Shown here in pieces: positions 42,781 through 51,267 of a stretch of 64,000 bases of DNA; positions within the stretch are counted from its first letter, which is position 1, and each line of letters begins with the position of its first letter. A program made the position numbers and the translations under genes. The DNA comes from JABDQZ01 sp963801985 (GTDB taxonomy: Bacteria > Pseudomonadota > Gammaproteobacteria > Chromatiales > Chromatiaceae), in assembly GCA_963801985.1 (NCBI GenBank), contig CAWDGV010000011.1, positions 62,001 to 126,000 on the forward strand, written 5' to 3'. The notes beneath the pieces are model-generated. The model saw nothing but the letters and a program-made list of their open reading frames with translations, did not search any database and was not told the origin of the DNA.

Positions 42781-42861
42781 AGTGATCTCCAAAATTCAGG
42801 TGGGAAAGATTTATTATGTTTGGCAAAACACCCTTGAGAAAAGCTGCTTTGCAAAACAAAC

Positions 42862-42884
42862 CGGGAAAGTTAAAAACTTTCCCG
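42862..42884 (-). terminator. Attenuating hairpin between rubrerythrin and Fe-S genes
   Basis: CGGGAAAGTT and AACTTTCCCG form a ten-pair stem with a three-base loop, 10 bases after the rubrerythrin stop on the minus strand and about 80 bases before the Fe-S gene start. A weak T-rich tail (GGTTTGTTTTG) follows. It probably terminates part of the rubrerythrin transcripts and so sets expression of the two downstream genes lower. Confidence 0.75.
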
Positions 42885-42894
42885 ATCAGCTTTT

Positions 42895-43314
42895 TTAGTC
42901 GTTCAGACCATCCAGAGCTTTCTGGAAACGGTTGGCGTGAGAACGCTCAGCTTTTGCCAGTGTTTCAAACCAGTCAGCGATTTCATCAAAGCCTTCATCG
43001 CGTGCTGATTTAGCCATGCCCGGGTACATATCAGTGTATTCATGAGTCTCACCTGCAATTGATGCTTTCAGGTTGTCTTCAGTACCACCGATTGGCAGGC
43101 CAGTTGCTGGATCGCCGACTTCTTCCAGGTATTCCAGGTGACCGTGAGCGTGGCCAGTTTCACCTTCTGCTGTTGAACGGAAAACAGCTGCTACATCGTT
43201 ATAACCTTCAACATCAGCTTTTGCTGCAAAGTAAAGGTAACGACGGTTTGCCTGAGATTCGCCCGCGAAAGCGTCTTTCAGATTTTCTTCAGTTTTACTG
43301 CCTTTAAGAGACAT
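42895..43314 (-). CDS. Rubrerythrin-family protein without rubredoxin domain
   Basis: This 139-aa protein is a single ferritin-like four-helix bundle with the di-iron ligands expected in GESQANRRYLYFAAKAD, STAEGETGHAHGHLEYL and GETHEYTDMYP...AKAERSHANRFQ. The C-terminal rubredoxin domain (CxxCG pairs) found in classical rubrerythrin is absent, so its electron donor must be a separate protein, perhaps the Fe-S product downstream. Likely role: peroxide reduction in the cytoplasm. GGAGGAG lies before the ATG, a strong ribosome binding site. Confidence 0.9.
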   Translation of the reverse strand: MSLKGSKTEENLKDAFAGESQANRRYLYFAAKADVEGYNDVAAVFRSTAEGETGHAHGHLEYLEEVGDPATGLPIGGTEDNLKASIAGETHEYTDMYPGMAKSARDEGFDEIADWFETLAKAERSHANRFQKALDGLND

Positions 43315-43391
43315 AGGTTTCTCCTCCTGTTAAAAAAAAATTAAGCTTACAAAAGCTCAGTGAAAAGGAATATAGAGCAAATCATTCATTT

Positions 43392-43436
43392 ATTTGAATT
43401 GTTTATTCAAATGGGCCTAATAGGTAAAGCCTATTA
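43392..43436 (-). promoter_or_regulatory. Two tandem dyads in the rubrerythrin promoter region
   Basis: ATTTGAAT/ATTCAAAT (43392-43412, perfect eight-base arms, five-base centre) and TAATAGG/CCTATTA (43418-43436, perfect seven-base arms, five-base centre) lie 78 to 122 bases upstream of the rubrerythrin start. A possible -10 box TATATT (complement of about 43368-43373) has no good -35 box, and the first dyad falls where the -35 would be. This fits an activator-dependent promoter, probably redox- or peroxide-controlled (inference). The remaining gap to 43781 shows no other gene. Confidence 0.45.
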
Positions 43437-43781
43437 ATTGCGACTTTTCAATCAGTGCGCAGACTCACTAATTTAACAGCTTGGTCAGGATAGTCTAGCT
43501 TTGATTGCTGAAATATGACGGTATTTACCAAAAACCAAAGAAACAGGGATTGCTCAATCACCGAAACACAAATTATTTCACAAAACGGGCAAGGATTTTC
43601 TAGCAAAACCTCTTCTGATGTTGTTTTTATCAACACAACTGGCTACTTTATATAAAGCAATAACAATTCTGACAAAAAACAATAATTTAAGCTGTACTCA
43701 TTGTGAAAATTCCGGAACATATTCTTCGACTCGAAGTTCAGGCCATGATTGACAGCAGTAAAAGGGATAACACTACACAAC

Positions 43782-44627
43782 ATGAGCAGCCACGACGATA
43801 ATTGCCAGGCCGTTACGGAATTATTCTCCAATTTACCAGATGGTAGCCTGAAAATTCTTCAAATTACCGATACTCATCTCTATGAAGACACCGAAGGCAC
43901 CCTGCTGGGCATGAACACCCAGCAAACACTCGATGAAGTATTAAAGCTTTCAAACCAGTGCGGCCAGGTTGACCTGATCCTGGCTACTGGGGACCTGGTG
44001 CATGATGCGTCTGAATCCGGATACAAGCGTTTTCAATCCATCATGGAAAAAGCCGGTGTTCCAGTCTATTGCCTGCCAGGCAACCACGATATCCCGCAGG
44101 CAATGAAAAAATACCTGGTTGACTCCCCGGTTCAGTATGTTTCATCGGCACAACACGGCAACTGGCTGTTTATTTTCCTCGACTCGAGCCTGCTTGACAG
44201 CGAAGGCGGACACCTAACCGGGCAGGAACTGGCCATGCTCGAAGCCAGGTTACAGGAACACCCGGACAAACATGCACTGGTATGCCTGCATCATCATCCC
44301 GTACCCATGAGCAGCGAGTGGATGGACACCATGTTGGTCAATAATCCGGAAGCATTTTTTAATATCATTGATCGTTATATGAATGTTCAGGGTATTTTAT
44401 GGGGGCATGTACACCAGGAGTTTGATCGTGAACGCATGGGAATTCGACTACTGGCCTCGCCATCCACCTGCATTCAGTTTACACCGGAAAAAGATGATTT
44501 CGGTGTTGATAATGAACCTCCCGGCTGTCGTTGGCTTGCGCTGTTACCCAGCGGTGAAATCCGCACCTGCGTGACGCGCCTGTCAGCAATGCCATCCGGG
44601 CTGGAAGTTAACTCAACGGGCTACTGA
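43782..44627 (+). CDS. cpdA: 3',5'-cyclic-AMP phosphodiesterase CpdA
   Basis: This 281-aa cytoplasmic metallophosphoesterase hydrolyses cyclic AMP to AMP. The full metal-site motif set is present: D-x-H in LQITDTHLYED, GD in LATGDLVHD, GNHD in LPGNHDIP, HHH in LVCLHHHPVP and GHVH in LWGHVHQEF. The typical CpdA insert C-R-P/IQFTP region (STCIQFTPEKDDF) is also present. The ATG at 43782 is chosen over an upstream start at 43749 because the family begins near the SLKILQITD segment. Confidence 0.92.
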   Translation: MSSHDDNCQAVTELFSNLPDGSLKILQITDTHLYEDTEGTLLGMNTQQTLDEVLKLSNQCGQVDLILATGDLVHDASESGYKRFQSIMEKAGVPVYCLPGNHDIPQAMKKYLVDSPVQYVSSAQHGNWLFIFLDSSLLDSEGGHLTGQELAMLEARLQEHPDKHALVCLHHHPVPMSSEWMDTMLVNNPEAFFNIIDRYMNVQGILWGHVHQEFDRERMGIRLLASPSTCIQFTPEKDDFGVDNEPPGCRWLALLPSGEIRTCVTRLSAMPSGLEVNSTGY

Positions 44628-44767
44628 AGGGCCAACTTCCCGGCCTGTCCACCAGCAGTTTTTATTGCCTGAAAAATAATTCTTGATTGGACGGTATTTC
44701 AGCTCTATCGGTACAATTTACAGCAACTACAAACCCGTGATTTCTGCCGCTTATAGCCGGAGCCCTT

Positions 44768-45724
44768 ATGCCCAAGATTCTTTCACCACTGTCATTGGCC
44801 GTCATTGCCGCATCATTACCCCAGACATTGTTATCAGAAGAAGTGGACAATGATGGCTACCCTGCCCCTCCAGGTGTATATGGACAGGCAGAAATTTTAA
44901 AAAATACCCATTTGAATCTGGGTACTGGTTCGCCTTACGTCATTATCAAAGACCAGGTAAAGGGAAATCAACCAGCGCAGGAAGCACAACCAGCCCCCAA
45001 AACAAGCGGTAATGCGACCGATTACCCCCTGCTGCCCGCCCAGACAGAGCAGAACAGTCCACCGGCTTTTCGCCCCACACCAGTTCAGAAAAGCGCTGAT
45101 GCATACCCGTTACCTGCCACGCAGAACACTTACCAGCCACCGGAAAACATCCGGCTTCCAGCTAATAATAATTTACCACGGACAAACAGCTACCCGGATG
45201 CGAGCGAGGTCATGCAGCAGTACCAGAACGCAAAACAGCTCCCGTTTGATCAATGGGGCAGCCTGCCAAAACAAAATTCAAATGACTATGGTGACACCTC
45301 TGTACCCATCGATACATCACCACGACCAATGGCACAGCAAAGAATTTATCAGGCCCCTTATGAAAATACGGCACAACCTTATTCTTATAGCAGCCCAGTC
45401 AACAGGAGCAGCCAGTTTAACTATTCACCGAACAGCATGAATATGCCTTACCAGAACAATTGGCAATCTCAGTATTTCAACCCGGGGCATATCATGGGCC
45501 AGTTTTTCGGCGATCGGGGCTACAATGATCTGCCTCCCCCGGCCAGCAATCACCTGAAAACCTTTGAGCAGTTTCCGGTTCCTCACATGACGCCACCAAC
45601 TGATTTCTACGGCATGCCCGGTGCAGGCCAGTCTTATCCATTACCCGGATCCAACGTGCAGTTTATGCACCGCATTCCCGAAGAGGACATTATTTACCCA
45701 CCGTCCTATCCCGGCAGGCGCTAG
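44768..45724 (+). CDS. Secreted Tyr/Pro/Asn/Gln-rich low-complexity protein
   Basis: This 318-aa precursor has a signal peptide (about residues 1-22, SLAVIAASLPQTLLS). The rest is almost wholly disordered and rich in Pro, Asn, Gln, Tyr and Ser, with repeated YPLP-like units (DYPLLPAQ, DAYPLPATQ, SYPLPGSN) and Met-Pro-Tyr-Gln-Asn segments (NMPYQNNWQSQYFNPG). No domain is recognised. It lies tail to tail with the HlyD-TolC-thioredoxin operon (overlap of four bases). A matrix, adhesive or storage-structure role is conceivable; that is composition-based inference. Confidence 0.65.
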   Translation: MPKILSPLSLAVIAASLPQTLLSEEVDNDGYPAPPGVYGQAEILKNTHLNLGTGSPYVIIKDQVKGNQPAQEAQPAPKTSGNATDYPLLPAQTEQNSPPAFRPTPVQKSADAYPLPATQNTYQPPENIRLPANNNLPRTNSYPDASEVMQQYQNAKQLPFDQWGSLPKQNSNDYGDTSVPIDTSPRPMAQQRIYQAPYENTAQPYSYSSPVNRSSQFNYSPNSMNMPYQNNWQSQYFNPGHIMGQFFGDRGYNDLPPPASNHLKTFEQFPVPHMTPPTDFYGMPGAGQSYPLPGSNVQFMHRIPEEDIIYPPSYPGRR

Positions 45725-46503
45725 TCTGGCAAGCGAATAGCAGAAGCTTCACCTGCACGCGCAAAGTCATCCGGGGCAACTTTCAGCCGGGCTGTAACCA
45801 GGTAACGAATTGCCTGGCTGTCGGTTGAATCGGCTTCCATTGACATGCTGTGCACTTCTGCATCAAGCCACTGGCCACGAAACGCAGCCTCGACCTGCTG
45901 GCCTATTTTGAGTTTTGACAGCTGTTCACTGTTTAACAGACAACGTACCAGCATTTCATCTGCACGAGCAATTTCGACCAGTGTGACCGATGAATTTTCA
46001 TTTACAACCACTTCACCCGGCGCGATTAAAACATTCAACACGATACCGTCATAAGGGGCGACAAAATTGCTGTATTCCATGTCCAGGCGGGTCTCTTCAT
46101 AGTTAGCCTTCGCTTCAGCATGGCTGGCAATTGCTCTGGCCAGGTCAATGTCCGCTTTTTGACGATCAAAAACAGACAAGACGGTGCGATCAAACAATTC
46201 AATAGCCCGCTCCTGCTCCCGCTGGGCTTCCTCCATCTGCAGCCGGGCCGCTTCCAAGCGGGCCTTTTCATGCAACAAACGAACTTTAAAGTATCGCTGA
46301 TCCATTTCCAGCAGGGCATCACCCGCTTTTACATGCATGCCAGGACGAACATGTACCTTGGTTACCATGCCAGATATCATGGTTCCAAGCTGCCTTTTCT
46401 CAGACCAATCAAGAACTGCATTGATATCCTCAGCCCAGGCGTTGGCTGCCGCACCCAGAAAAACACCCAGCAGGATCAATTGGCCAATAAATCGGTATTT
46501 CAT
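45721..46503 (-). CDS. HlyD-type periplasmic adaptor (membrane fusion protein)
   Basis: This 260-aa precursor has a signal peptide (about residues 1-24, ending AWA). A lipoyl/beta-barrel half follows (GMVTKVHVRPGMHVKAGDALLEMDQ), then a coiled-coil hairpin (LLHEKARLEAARLQMEEAQREQERAI) and a return strand (FVAPYDGIVLNVLIAPGEVV). It normally links an inner-membrane pump to TolC. It overlaps the TolC gene by one base. No inner-membrane ABC, RND or MFS transporter gene is adjacent, which is unusual. Confidence 0.85.
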   Translation of the reverse strand: MKYRFIGQLILLGVFLGAAANAWAEDINAVLDWSEKRQLGTMISGMVTKVHVRPGMHVKAGDALLEMDQRYFKVRLLHEKARLEAARLQMEEAQREQERAIELFDRTVLSVFDRQKADIDLARAIASHAEAKANYEETRLDMEYSNFVAPYDGIVLNVLIAPGEVVVNENSSVTLVEIARADEMLVRCLLNSEQLSKLKIGQQVEAAFRGQWLDAEVHSMSMEADSTDSQAIRYLVTARLKVAPDDFARAGEASAIRLPD

Positions 46504-47813
46504 TATTTAACTCCATCAGCTGATTGATCGGATAATGGTTTGAGCCATTCACCCTGTAAAGCTGCAAGTTGGGCTTCAGTCAACGCATAATCCAGAAGTG
46601 TCTCTAATTTTTTCAGGATAACGCTTGAAACACGCACAACCGCATCACCAAAATCCGAAGCAACTTCAAGCTCATACAAGGCACGATTCTTGTCCAGGTA
46701 AAGTTCCGAGTAATCTGCACTGACCTGCTGCGCTTCAAGATCCGCCTTGAGTGCTTCCAGCTGCATCACCAGTTCAACAGCTGCCTGGCGAATGGATAAT
46801 TCTGCCATCTGTAGTACGGCTTGTTGCTCCAGCAATTCCGCCCTGGCACTGGCTGTTTCCGCCTGGATGGCACCACCAGTATATAATGGCAATTCGAACA
46901 CCAGTCCGGCACTGGCTGGATGTGAAGTACCCGTTTCACGGTTGTATTTTGCCAACTGCATTTCACCATGAATCTTGAGATTATGACTCGACTGGGCTGC
47001 TGTCAGTTTTTCTTTTGCGGCTTGCAAAGCATCGCGGGAAGTACGCAGTTCCGGATTATTTGTTAAAGACTTTTCAATAACAGTTTCAATGGCAGGCAAC
47101 GGTTTTTTCCAGTCAACCTCCGGCATTGTAAGATCGGCTGGTAAATCATCTGGCCTGCCCAGAGCGGCCGCCAGCCTTAAACGACTTAAGCGCTGTTGCT
47201 GCTCAGCCAGCTTTCTCAGTTGCAGCTTTTCCCGGTAGATGTTTTCCAGCCGCAATAATTCAATATCTGATACCGTACCAAGTTCATTATAATCTCTTGC
47301 CTTGTCGTATTTGAGGTAGGCGAGCGTCATTTCCTCATCCTTCAAGACATAAATTTTGTCCGAAACCAGTACTTCAAAAAACTTTTCCACCACATTCAGC
47401 TGGTGCTTCTGACGCTGACTTAATAACTGCCATTGCTGGCTTTTAACAGCATTTTGTGCGGCAGCCTCGCGCGCCTCGGTATAACCAAAGTCATACAAAT
47501 TCTTCCTGGCCCTTAAAAATGCCTTGCTGTCATTGTTACTGCGGTCGGGAGTAATATCCGTAGGATCAATTGCGGTCAGGTATGCTTTTGCAGAAATTTT
47601 CAAACCGGAATCAGCTGAAACTTTTGCCGCATCAGCTTTCACCCTGGCCAGGCCTGATTCAGCCAGTTGAATAGCCGGATGATTGGCTGATAATGCCAAC
47701 GCCTGTTCCAGTGACAAAGGCTGTGGCAATGGCAGCAGAGATTGTTCCTCCGCTGACGCGGCAAAACTCAGAAAGAAAACAGCAAAGAAATGGAATGATC
47801 GGATGCGCAACAC
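46503..47813 (-). CDS. TolC-family outer-membrane efflux protein
   Basis: This 436-aa precursor has a signal peptide (residues 1-21) and two copies of the OEP coiled-coil repeat: QALALSANHPAIQLAESGLARVKAD in the first and VIEKSLTNNPELRTSRDAL in the second, the tandem pattern expected for TolC. It would form the trimeric outer-membrane channel. It follows the thioredoxin-family gene by 12 bases and precedes HlyD. Confidence 0.86.
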   Translation of the reverse strand: MLRIRSFHFFAVFFLSFAASAEEQSLLPLPQPLSLEQALALSANHPAIQLAESGLARVKADAAKVSADSGLKISAKAYLTAIDPTDITPDRSNNDSKAFLRARKNLYDFGYTEAREAAAQNAVKSQQWQLLSQRQKHQLNVVEKFFEVLVSDKIYVLKDEEMTLAYLKYDKARDYNELGTVSDIELLRLENIYREKLQLRKLAEQQQRLSRLRLAAALGRPDDLPADLTMPEVDWKKPLPAIETVIEKSLTNNPELRTSRDALQAAKEKLTAAQSSHNLKIHGEMQLAKYNRETGTSHPASAGLVFELPLYTGGAIQAETASARAELLEQQAVLQMAELSIRQAAVELVMQLEALKADLEAQQVSADYSELYLDKNRALYELEVASDFGDAVVRVSSVILKKLETLLDYALTEAQLAALQGEWLKPLSDQSADGVK

Positions 47814-47825
47814 GAATAGATCAAC

Positions 47826-48371
47826 TTATTTTAATGACCGTTTGTAACGGGTAAAACTCATCTGCTTGTAGATACCCTCTGAAATAAATCGGCCAAACTG
47901 GATAAACTCATCACTGCCCGTCATGGCACCTGTATAACGACCACGCTTGATAGCCTTACCATCAAGATCAAAAAAAGCAAACACAGGTGTTGCCCTGACC
48001 CGATGCTGTTTAAAGGAAAAGTCTTTCATGGTAACCGTATTACCGTTGAAGTCGGTGATCTCAACATCGCCTTCTATATCGATAGCCAGGATATGAAAAT
48101 TTTTACGATAAAAATCCTGCACATCAACCTGGTTAAGAATGGTTTTTTTCATGCGTGCACAGAAAGGACAGTCATCGGCTTCAAACATGATCAGGATGGC
48201 TTTCTTTTCTTCCTCGCGGGCCAGTTCAAGTTCCTCAGTCAGATCACCAAGCATCTGATTAAAGAAATACTGATTTGGATCACGAACCTGGGTATTGGCC
48301 AATACCGTCGCAGTAAGCATCAGTGAGGTTATGAAAAACACAAAAGGAAAAACCGGGATATTTTTTTTCAT
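47826..48371 (-). CDS. Periplasmic thioredoxin-fold protein (SoxW-like)
   Basis: This 181-aa precursor has a signal peptide (about 1-25, ending VLA). The thioredoxin fold carries CxxC as CPFC in EADDCPFCARMKK, a cis-Pro loop RATPVFAFFD and an extra segment GNTVTMKDFSFKQ. It resembles SoxW-type thioredoxins of sulfur-oxidising bacteria, which keep Sox or other periplasmic proteins reduced. No sox genes lie in the window. Its start overlaps the TlpA-like gene end by four bases. Confidence 0.75.
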   Translation of the reverse strand: MKKNIPVFPFVFFITSLMLTATVLANTQVRDPNQYFFNQMLGDLTEELELAREEEKKAILIMFEADDCPFCARMKKTILNQVDVQDFYRKNFHILAIDIEGDVEITDFNGNTVTMKDFSFKQHRVRATPVFAFFDLDGKAIKRGRYTGAMTGSDEFIQFGRFISEGIYKQMSFTRYKRSLK

Positions 48372-48847
48372 TGTTTTTTCTCCGTATACGAAGCCATAAA
48401 GCGCTCAATAGATTCAGCTGTGACGGTACCAACCTGTCTGGCAATAATATCGCCCTGGGGTGAAATCAGGAATGATGTTGGCAACCCTGCAACCCGACCA
48501 AAAGGCAACTGACTGCTACGCTTAATCAGTAGTATCGGGTAAGAAACAAACTGTTGCTCAACAAATTTTTTCAGTTTTGTTTCAGAGATATCTTCCATAT
48601 TCAGACCCAGTACAACAGCGTCCTTGTCTTTATGGTTGGTGTGGAAGAGTTCCAGTTCAGGCATTTCTTCAAGACAGGGTGGACACCAGGTTGCCCAGAA
48701 ATTTATCAGCACCCATTTGCCACGATAATCAGATAAGCGGTATTGCTTTCCATCAAGCCCTGATAATTCAAAGTCAACCGGCTCGGCTGAAAGAGACAGC
48801 GGCACAATCATCATGAAGAGTAAAACAAGGGTACGAATTGGCTTCAT
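48368..48847 (-). CDS. TlpA-family disulfide reductase
   Basis: This 159-aa precursor has a signal peptide (about 1-21) and a TlpA/ResA-type thioredoxin domain: WVLINFWATWCPPCLEEMPEL with the redox-active CPPC, and VAGLPTSFLISPQGDII with the cis-Pro. Such proteins supply thiol-disulfide exchange in the periplasm, for example in cytochrome c maturation. It heads the four-gene operon tlpA-like, thioredoxin-like, tolC, hlyD. Confidence 0.85.
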   Translation of the reverse strand: MKPIRTLVLLFMMIVPLSLSAEPVDFELSGLDGKQYRLSDYRGKWVLINFWATWCPPCLEEMPELELFHTNHKDKDAVVLGLNMEDISETKLKKFVEQQFVSYPILLIKRSSQLPFGRVAGLPTSFLISPQGDIIARQVGTVTAESIERFMASYTEKKQ

Positions 48848-48961
48848 CTTAATATAGTTTTTTTCAAATCAAACCTAATACTAGGCTGAAACAGGCTTTC
48901 AGGTAAATATCAAGACAGCAACTTCAGCCAGCAAGTTCACAAAACCCTATTCTATCCTGGT

Positions 48962-50227
48962 TCAGGTTCCAGTCATTTCAACCTGCTGCTGGGAAAAAAG
49001 GTTCTCCAACTCGACCTGCATCATGTGCTGGTTCGAGTTAATTAACTCCGTCATCAAGACCCTGATTGAATGTGCTGATGGCCCCCTGTAATCCTGAATT
49101 TCTGCTTCAGTTGGAAGAATAAAAGGCCGTGACCGGTATAGATCAGCCAGTGAGAAGTTATTCATGTCACGTCCCAATGCCCATTCATATTTCAGGGTAT
49201 TAAGCACCAGGCGGGATTGCTGCAACTTAATCAGCAGGTTTTCCAGGCGCTCTTCGGTATAGGTCTGTAATTCATTTTCCAGTTGCTGCAATGACAGGGG
49301 CCGGCCTGATTGCTGCGCCTGCCAGAGAAGCGCGAGAAGCTGTAGCACATCCAGCAACTTGTCACCCTGCCATTCAACAGCTTCTTTCTGCCTGCGGTAA
49401 ATACTCAGACAGTAAGTAAATTCCGCACCCAGCAAAGTCACAACCCAGGACAGGTATAGCCATACCAGAAAAATAGGCACTGCCGCCAATGCCCCGTATA
49501 TCGCTTCATAAGAGGGAAAATTGGTCACGTAAAAACCAAAAGCGCGCTTGGCAATCTCAAACAGGATGGCAGCAATCAGCCCGCCGGCAAAAGCATGCCT
49601 GATCGGCACCGGACGATTGGGTATTGCCGAATAGAGCAGCGTAAAGGCCAGAGCCGAAACCAGCACGGGAATAAATTTCAGCAATTTGCCTACTGGTTCA
49701 AAGGAAGCGGTATCACTTAACATCGGCAGGGAAATAATATAGGAGGTTACCGCGATACTGAGCGCCATAAGAATCGGCCCCAATGACAGCACTGACCAGT
49801 AAACCATGAACATTTTTACGATGCCGCGTTTTCGCTTTACACGCCAGATGGTATTAAAAGCCTGGTCAATACTGGCCATCAGCATAATCGCAACCACGAG
49901 CAGAAAAACAAAACTGGTTCCAGTCATTGCTGCAGCCTTGCCTGTGAATTCATCAAGGTAGGATCGCAACACCTCACCGGAGGCCGGCACGAAGTTTTCA
50001 AAAACGAAATCCTGAATTTGGAGACTGACTTTATCAGCGATGGGAAACACTGAAAAAACTGCAATAGTAACGGCCATCAGCGGCACCAGTGAAAGCAGGG
50101 TTGTATAGGTCATGGCGGCAGCATTTTGCAGGCTGTTATTGGCAACAAAACGGGCAAACAGCAGCTTCATAAATGACAACACATGCCTGAAGACAACCTC
50201 AATACGGGGGATATCAATTTTTTTCAT
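48962..50227 (-). CDS. YihY-family inner-membrane protein
   Basis: This 421-aa protein has the YihY/virulence factor BrkB signature. Six hydrophobic helices include AAMTYTTLLSLVPLMAVTIAVFSVF and LLYSAIPNRPVPIRHAFAGGL, and the region FPSYEAIYGALAAVPIFLVWLYLSWVV is typical. A C-terminal soluble part (about 120 residues) follows. Function is poorly defined; some members were once called ribonuclease BN in error. It has no operon partner. Confidence 0.9.
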   Translation of the reverse strand: MKKIDIPRIEVVFRHVLSFMKLLFARFVANNSLQNAAAMTYTTLLSLVPLMAVTIAVFSVFPIADKVSLQIQDFVFENFVPASGEVLRSYLDEFTGKAAAMTGTSFVFLLVVAIMLMASIDQAFNTIWRVKRKRGIVKMFMVYWSVLSLGPILMALSIAVTSYIISLPMLSDTASFEPVGKLLKFIPVLVSALAFTLLYSAIPNRPVPIRHAFAGGLIAAILFEIAKRAFGFYVTNFPSYEAIYGALAAVPIFLVWLYLSWVVTLLGAEFTYCLSIYRRQKEAVEWQGDKLLDVLQLLALLWQAQQSGRPLSLQQLENELQTYTEERLENLLIKLQQSRLVLNTLKYEWALGRDMNNFSLADLYRSRPFILPTEAEIQDYRGPSAHSIRVLMTELINSNQHMMQVELENLFSQQQVEMTGT

Positions 50228-50321
50228 GGATTAACCTGCTTTTAACTCTTAGCTATACCATAGCAGCGTTATGCTCGTTACAATAGCAGCTAACTACCCT
50301 GGAAAAAAACAGTAACTGGCT

Positions 50322-50669
50322 ATGACAACAAAAATTTTTCACAACCCCCGCTGCAGCAAATCAAGACAGGCGTTACAGCTGCTCAATGACAAGCAGCAGG
50401 AGATTGAAATCATTGAGTATCTTAAAACCCCGCCTACCGCAAAACAGTTGAAGGAAATTATTAAAATGCTTGGCATCAGTCCCCGCGACCTGTTGCGCAA
50501 GGGCGAAAAAGAATACAAGGGGACAGGCCTGGATAACATGGAGCTGACAGACGCACAGCTGATTGATGCCATGGTTGCACACCCCAAATTAATCGAGCGC
50601 CCCATAGTGATAAAAGATGGTGAAGCCCGGATTGGCCGCCCCCCTGAACAGGTCCTGGAAATACTCTAA
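50322..50669 (+). CDS. arsC: Arsenate reductase, glutaredoxin-linked (ArsC/Spx family)
   Basis: This 115-aa thioredoxin-fold enzyme has the catalytic cysteine C11 in HNPRCSKSR, the EIIEYLKTPPT segment, the LLRKGEKEY segment and RPIVIKDGEARIGRPPE with the arginines that bind oxyanion. It reduces arsenate to arsenite with glutathione/glutaredoxin. No ars regulator or efflux genes are adjacent, so it may be a housekeeping YffB-like member; the arsC label follows the active-site residues. Its TAA overlaps the WrbA ATG by one base. Confidence 0.88.
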   Translation: MTTKIFHNPRCSKSRQALQLLNDKQQEIEIIEYLKTPPTAKQLKEIIKMLGISPRDLLRKGEKEYKGTGLDNMELTDAQLIDAMVAHPKLIERPIVIKDGEARIGRPPEQVLEIL

Positions 50670-51259
50670 TGGCATATGTACTCGTATTATATTACAGCAG
50701 GCACGGCGCGACCGCTGCAATGGCACGGCAAATCGCACGCGGTGTGGAAGAAAATCCAGCCATGGAAGCACTGTTACGAACCGTACCTGCCGTTTCGCCC
50801 ACTACCGAGGCCGTGGAAGACAGCATTCCATCTGAAGGCGCACCTTACGTCACCCTGGACGAACTGAAAAACTGTGCCGCACTGGCACTGGGAAGTCCAA
50901 CCCGTTTTGGCAACATGGCAAGCAGCATGAAACATTTTCTGGACGGGACATCTTCAGCCTGGATGTCTGGTTCCTTAATTGGAAAACCAGCCGGCGTTTT
51001 CACTTCCACCTCCTCGCTGCATGGCGGACAGGAAAGTACCCTGCTCAGCATGATGCTGCCTTTAATGCATCATGGCATGCTGATAACCGGCCTGCCCTAC
51101 TCGGAAACCACCCTGCTTACGACTCAGTCAGGTGGCACTCCCTATGGCCCATCTCATCTTGCAGGCAAAGACAGTAACCTGCCACTCACCGATGATGAGA
51201 AAAAACTCTGCCGAGCCCTGGGCAAAAGACTGGCTGACACTGCTCAAAAGCTGTCCTGA
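50669..51259 (+). CDS. wrbA: NAD(P)H:quinone oxidoreductase, WrbA
   Basis: This 196-aa flavodoxin-fold enzyme reduces quinones by two electrons. The FMN phosphate-binding loop is at the start (VLYYSRHGATAAMARQIA); LGSPTRFGNMASSMKHFLDG and TSTSSLHGGQESTLLSMMLPLMHHGMLITG are signature parts. Length is typical. Its ATG overlaps the arsC stop (TAATG), so the two are translationally coupled, and hda starts eight bases after it. Confidence 0.93.
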   Translation: MAYVLVLYYSRHGATAAMARQIARGVEENPAMEALLRTVPAVSPTTEAVEDSIPSEGAPYVTLDELKNCAALALGSPTRFGNMASSMKHFLDGTSSAWMSGSLIGKPAGVFTSTSSLHGGQESTLLSMMLPLMHHGMLITGLPYSETTLLTTQSGGTPYGPSHLAGKDSNLPLTDDEKKLCRALGKRLADTAQKLS

Positions 51260-51267
51260 CAAGCAAG

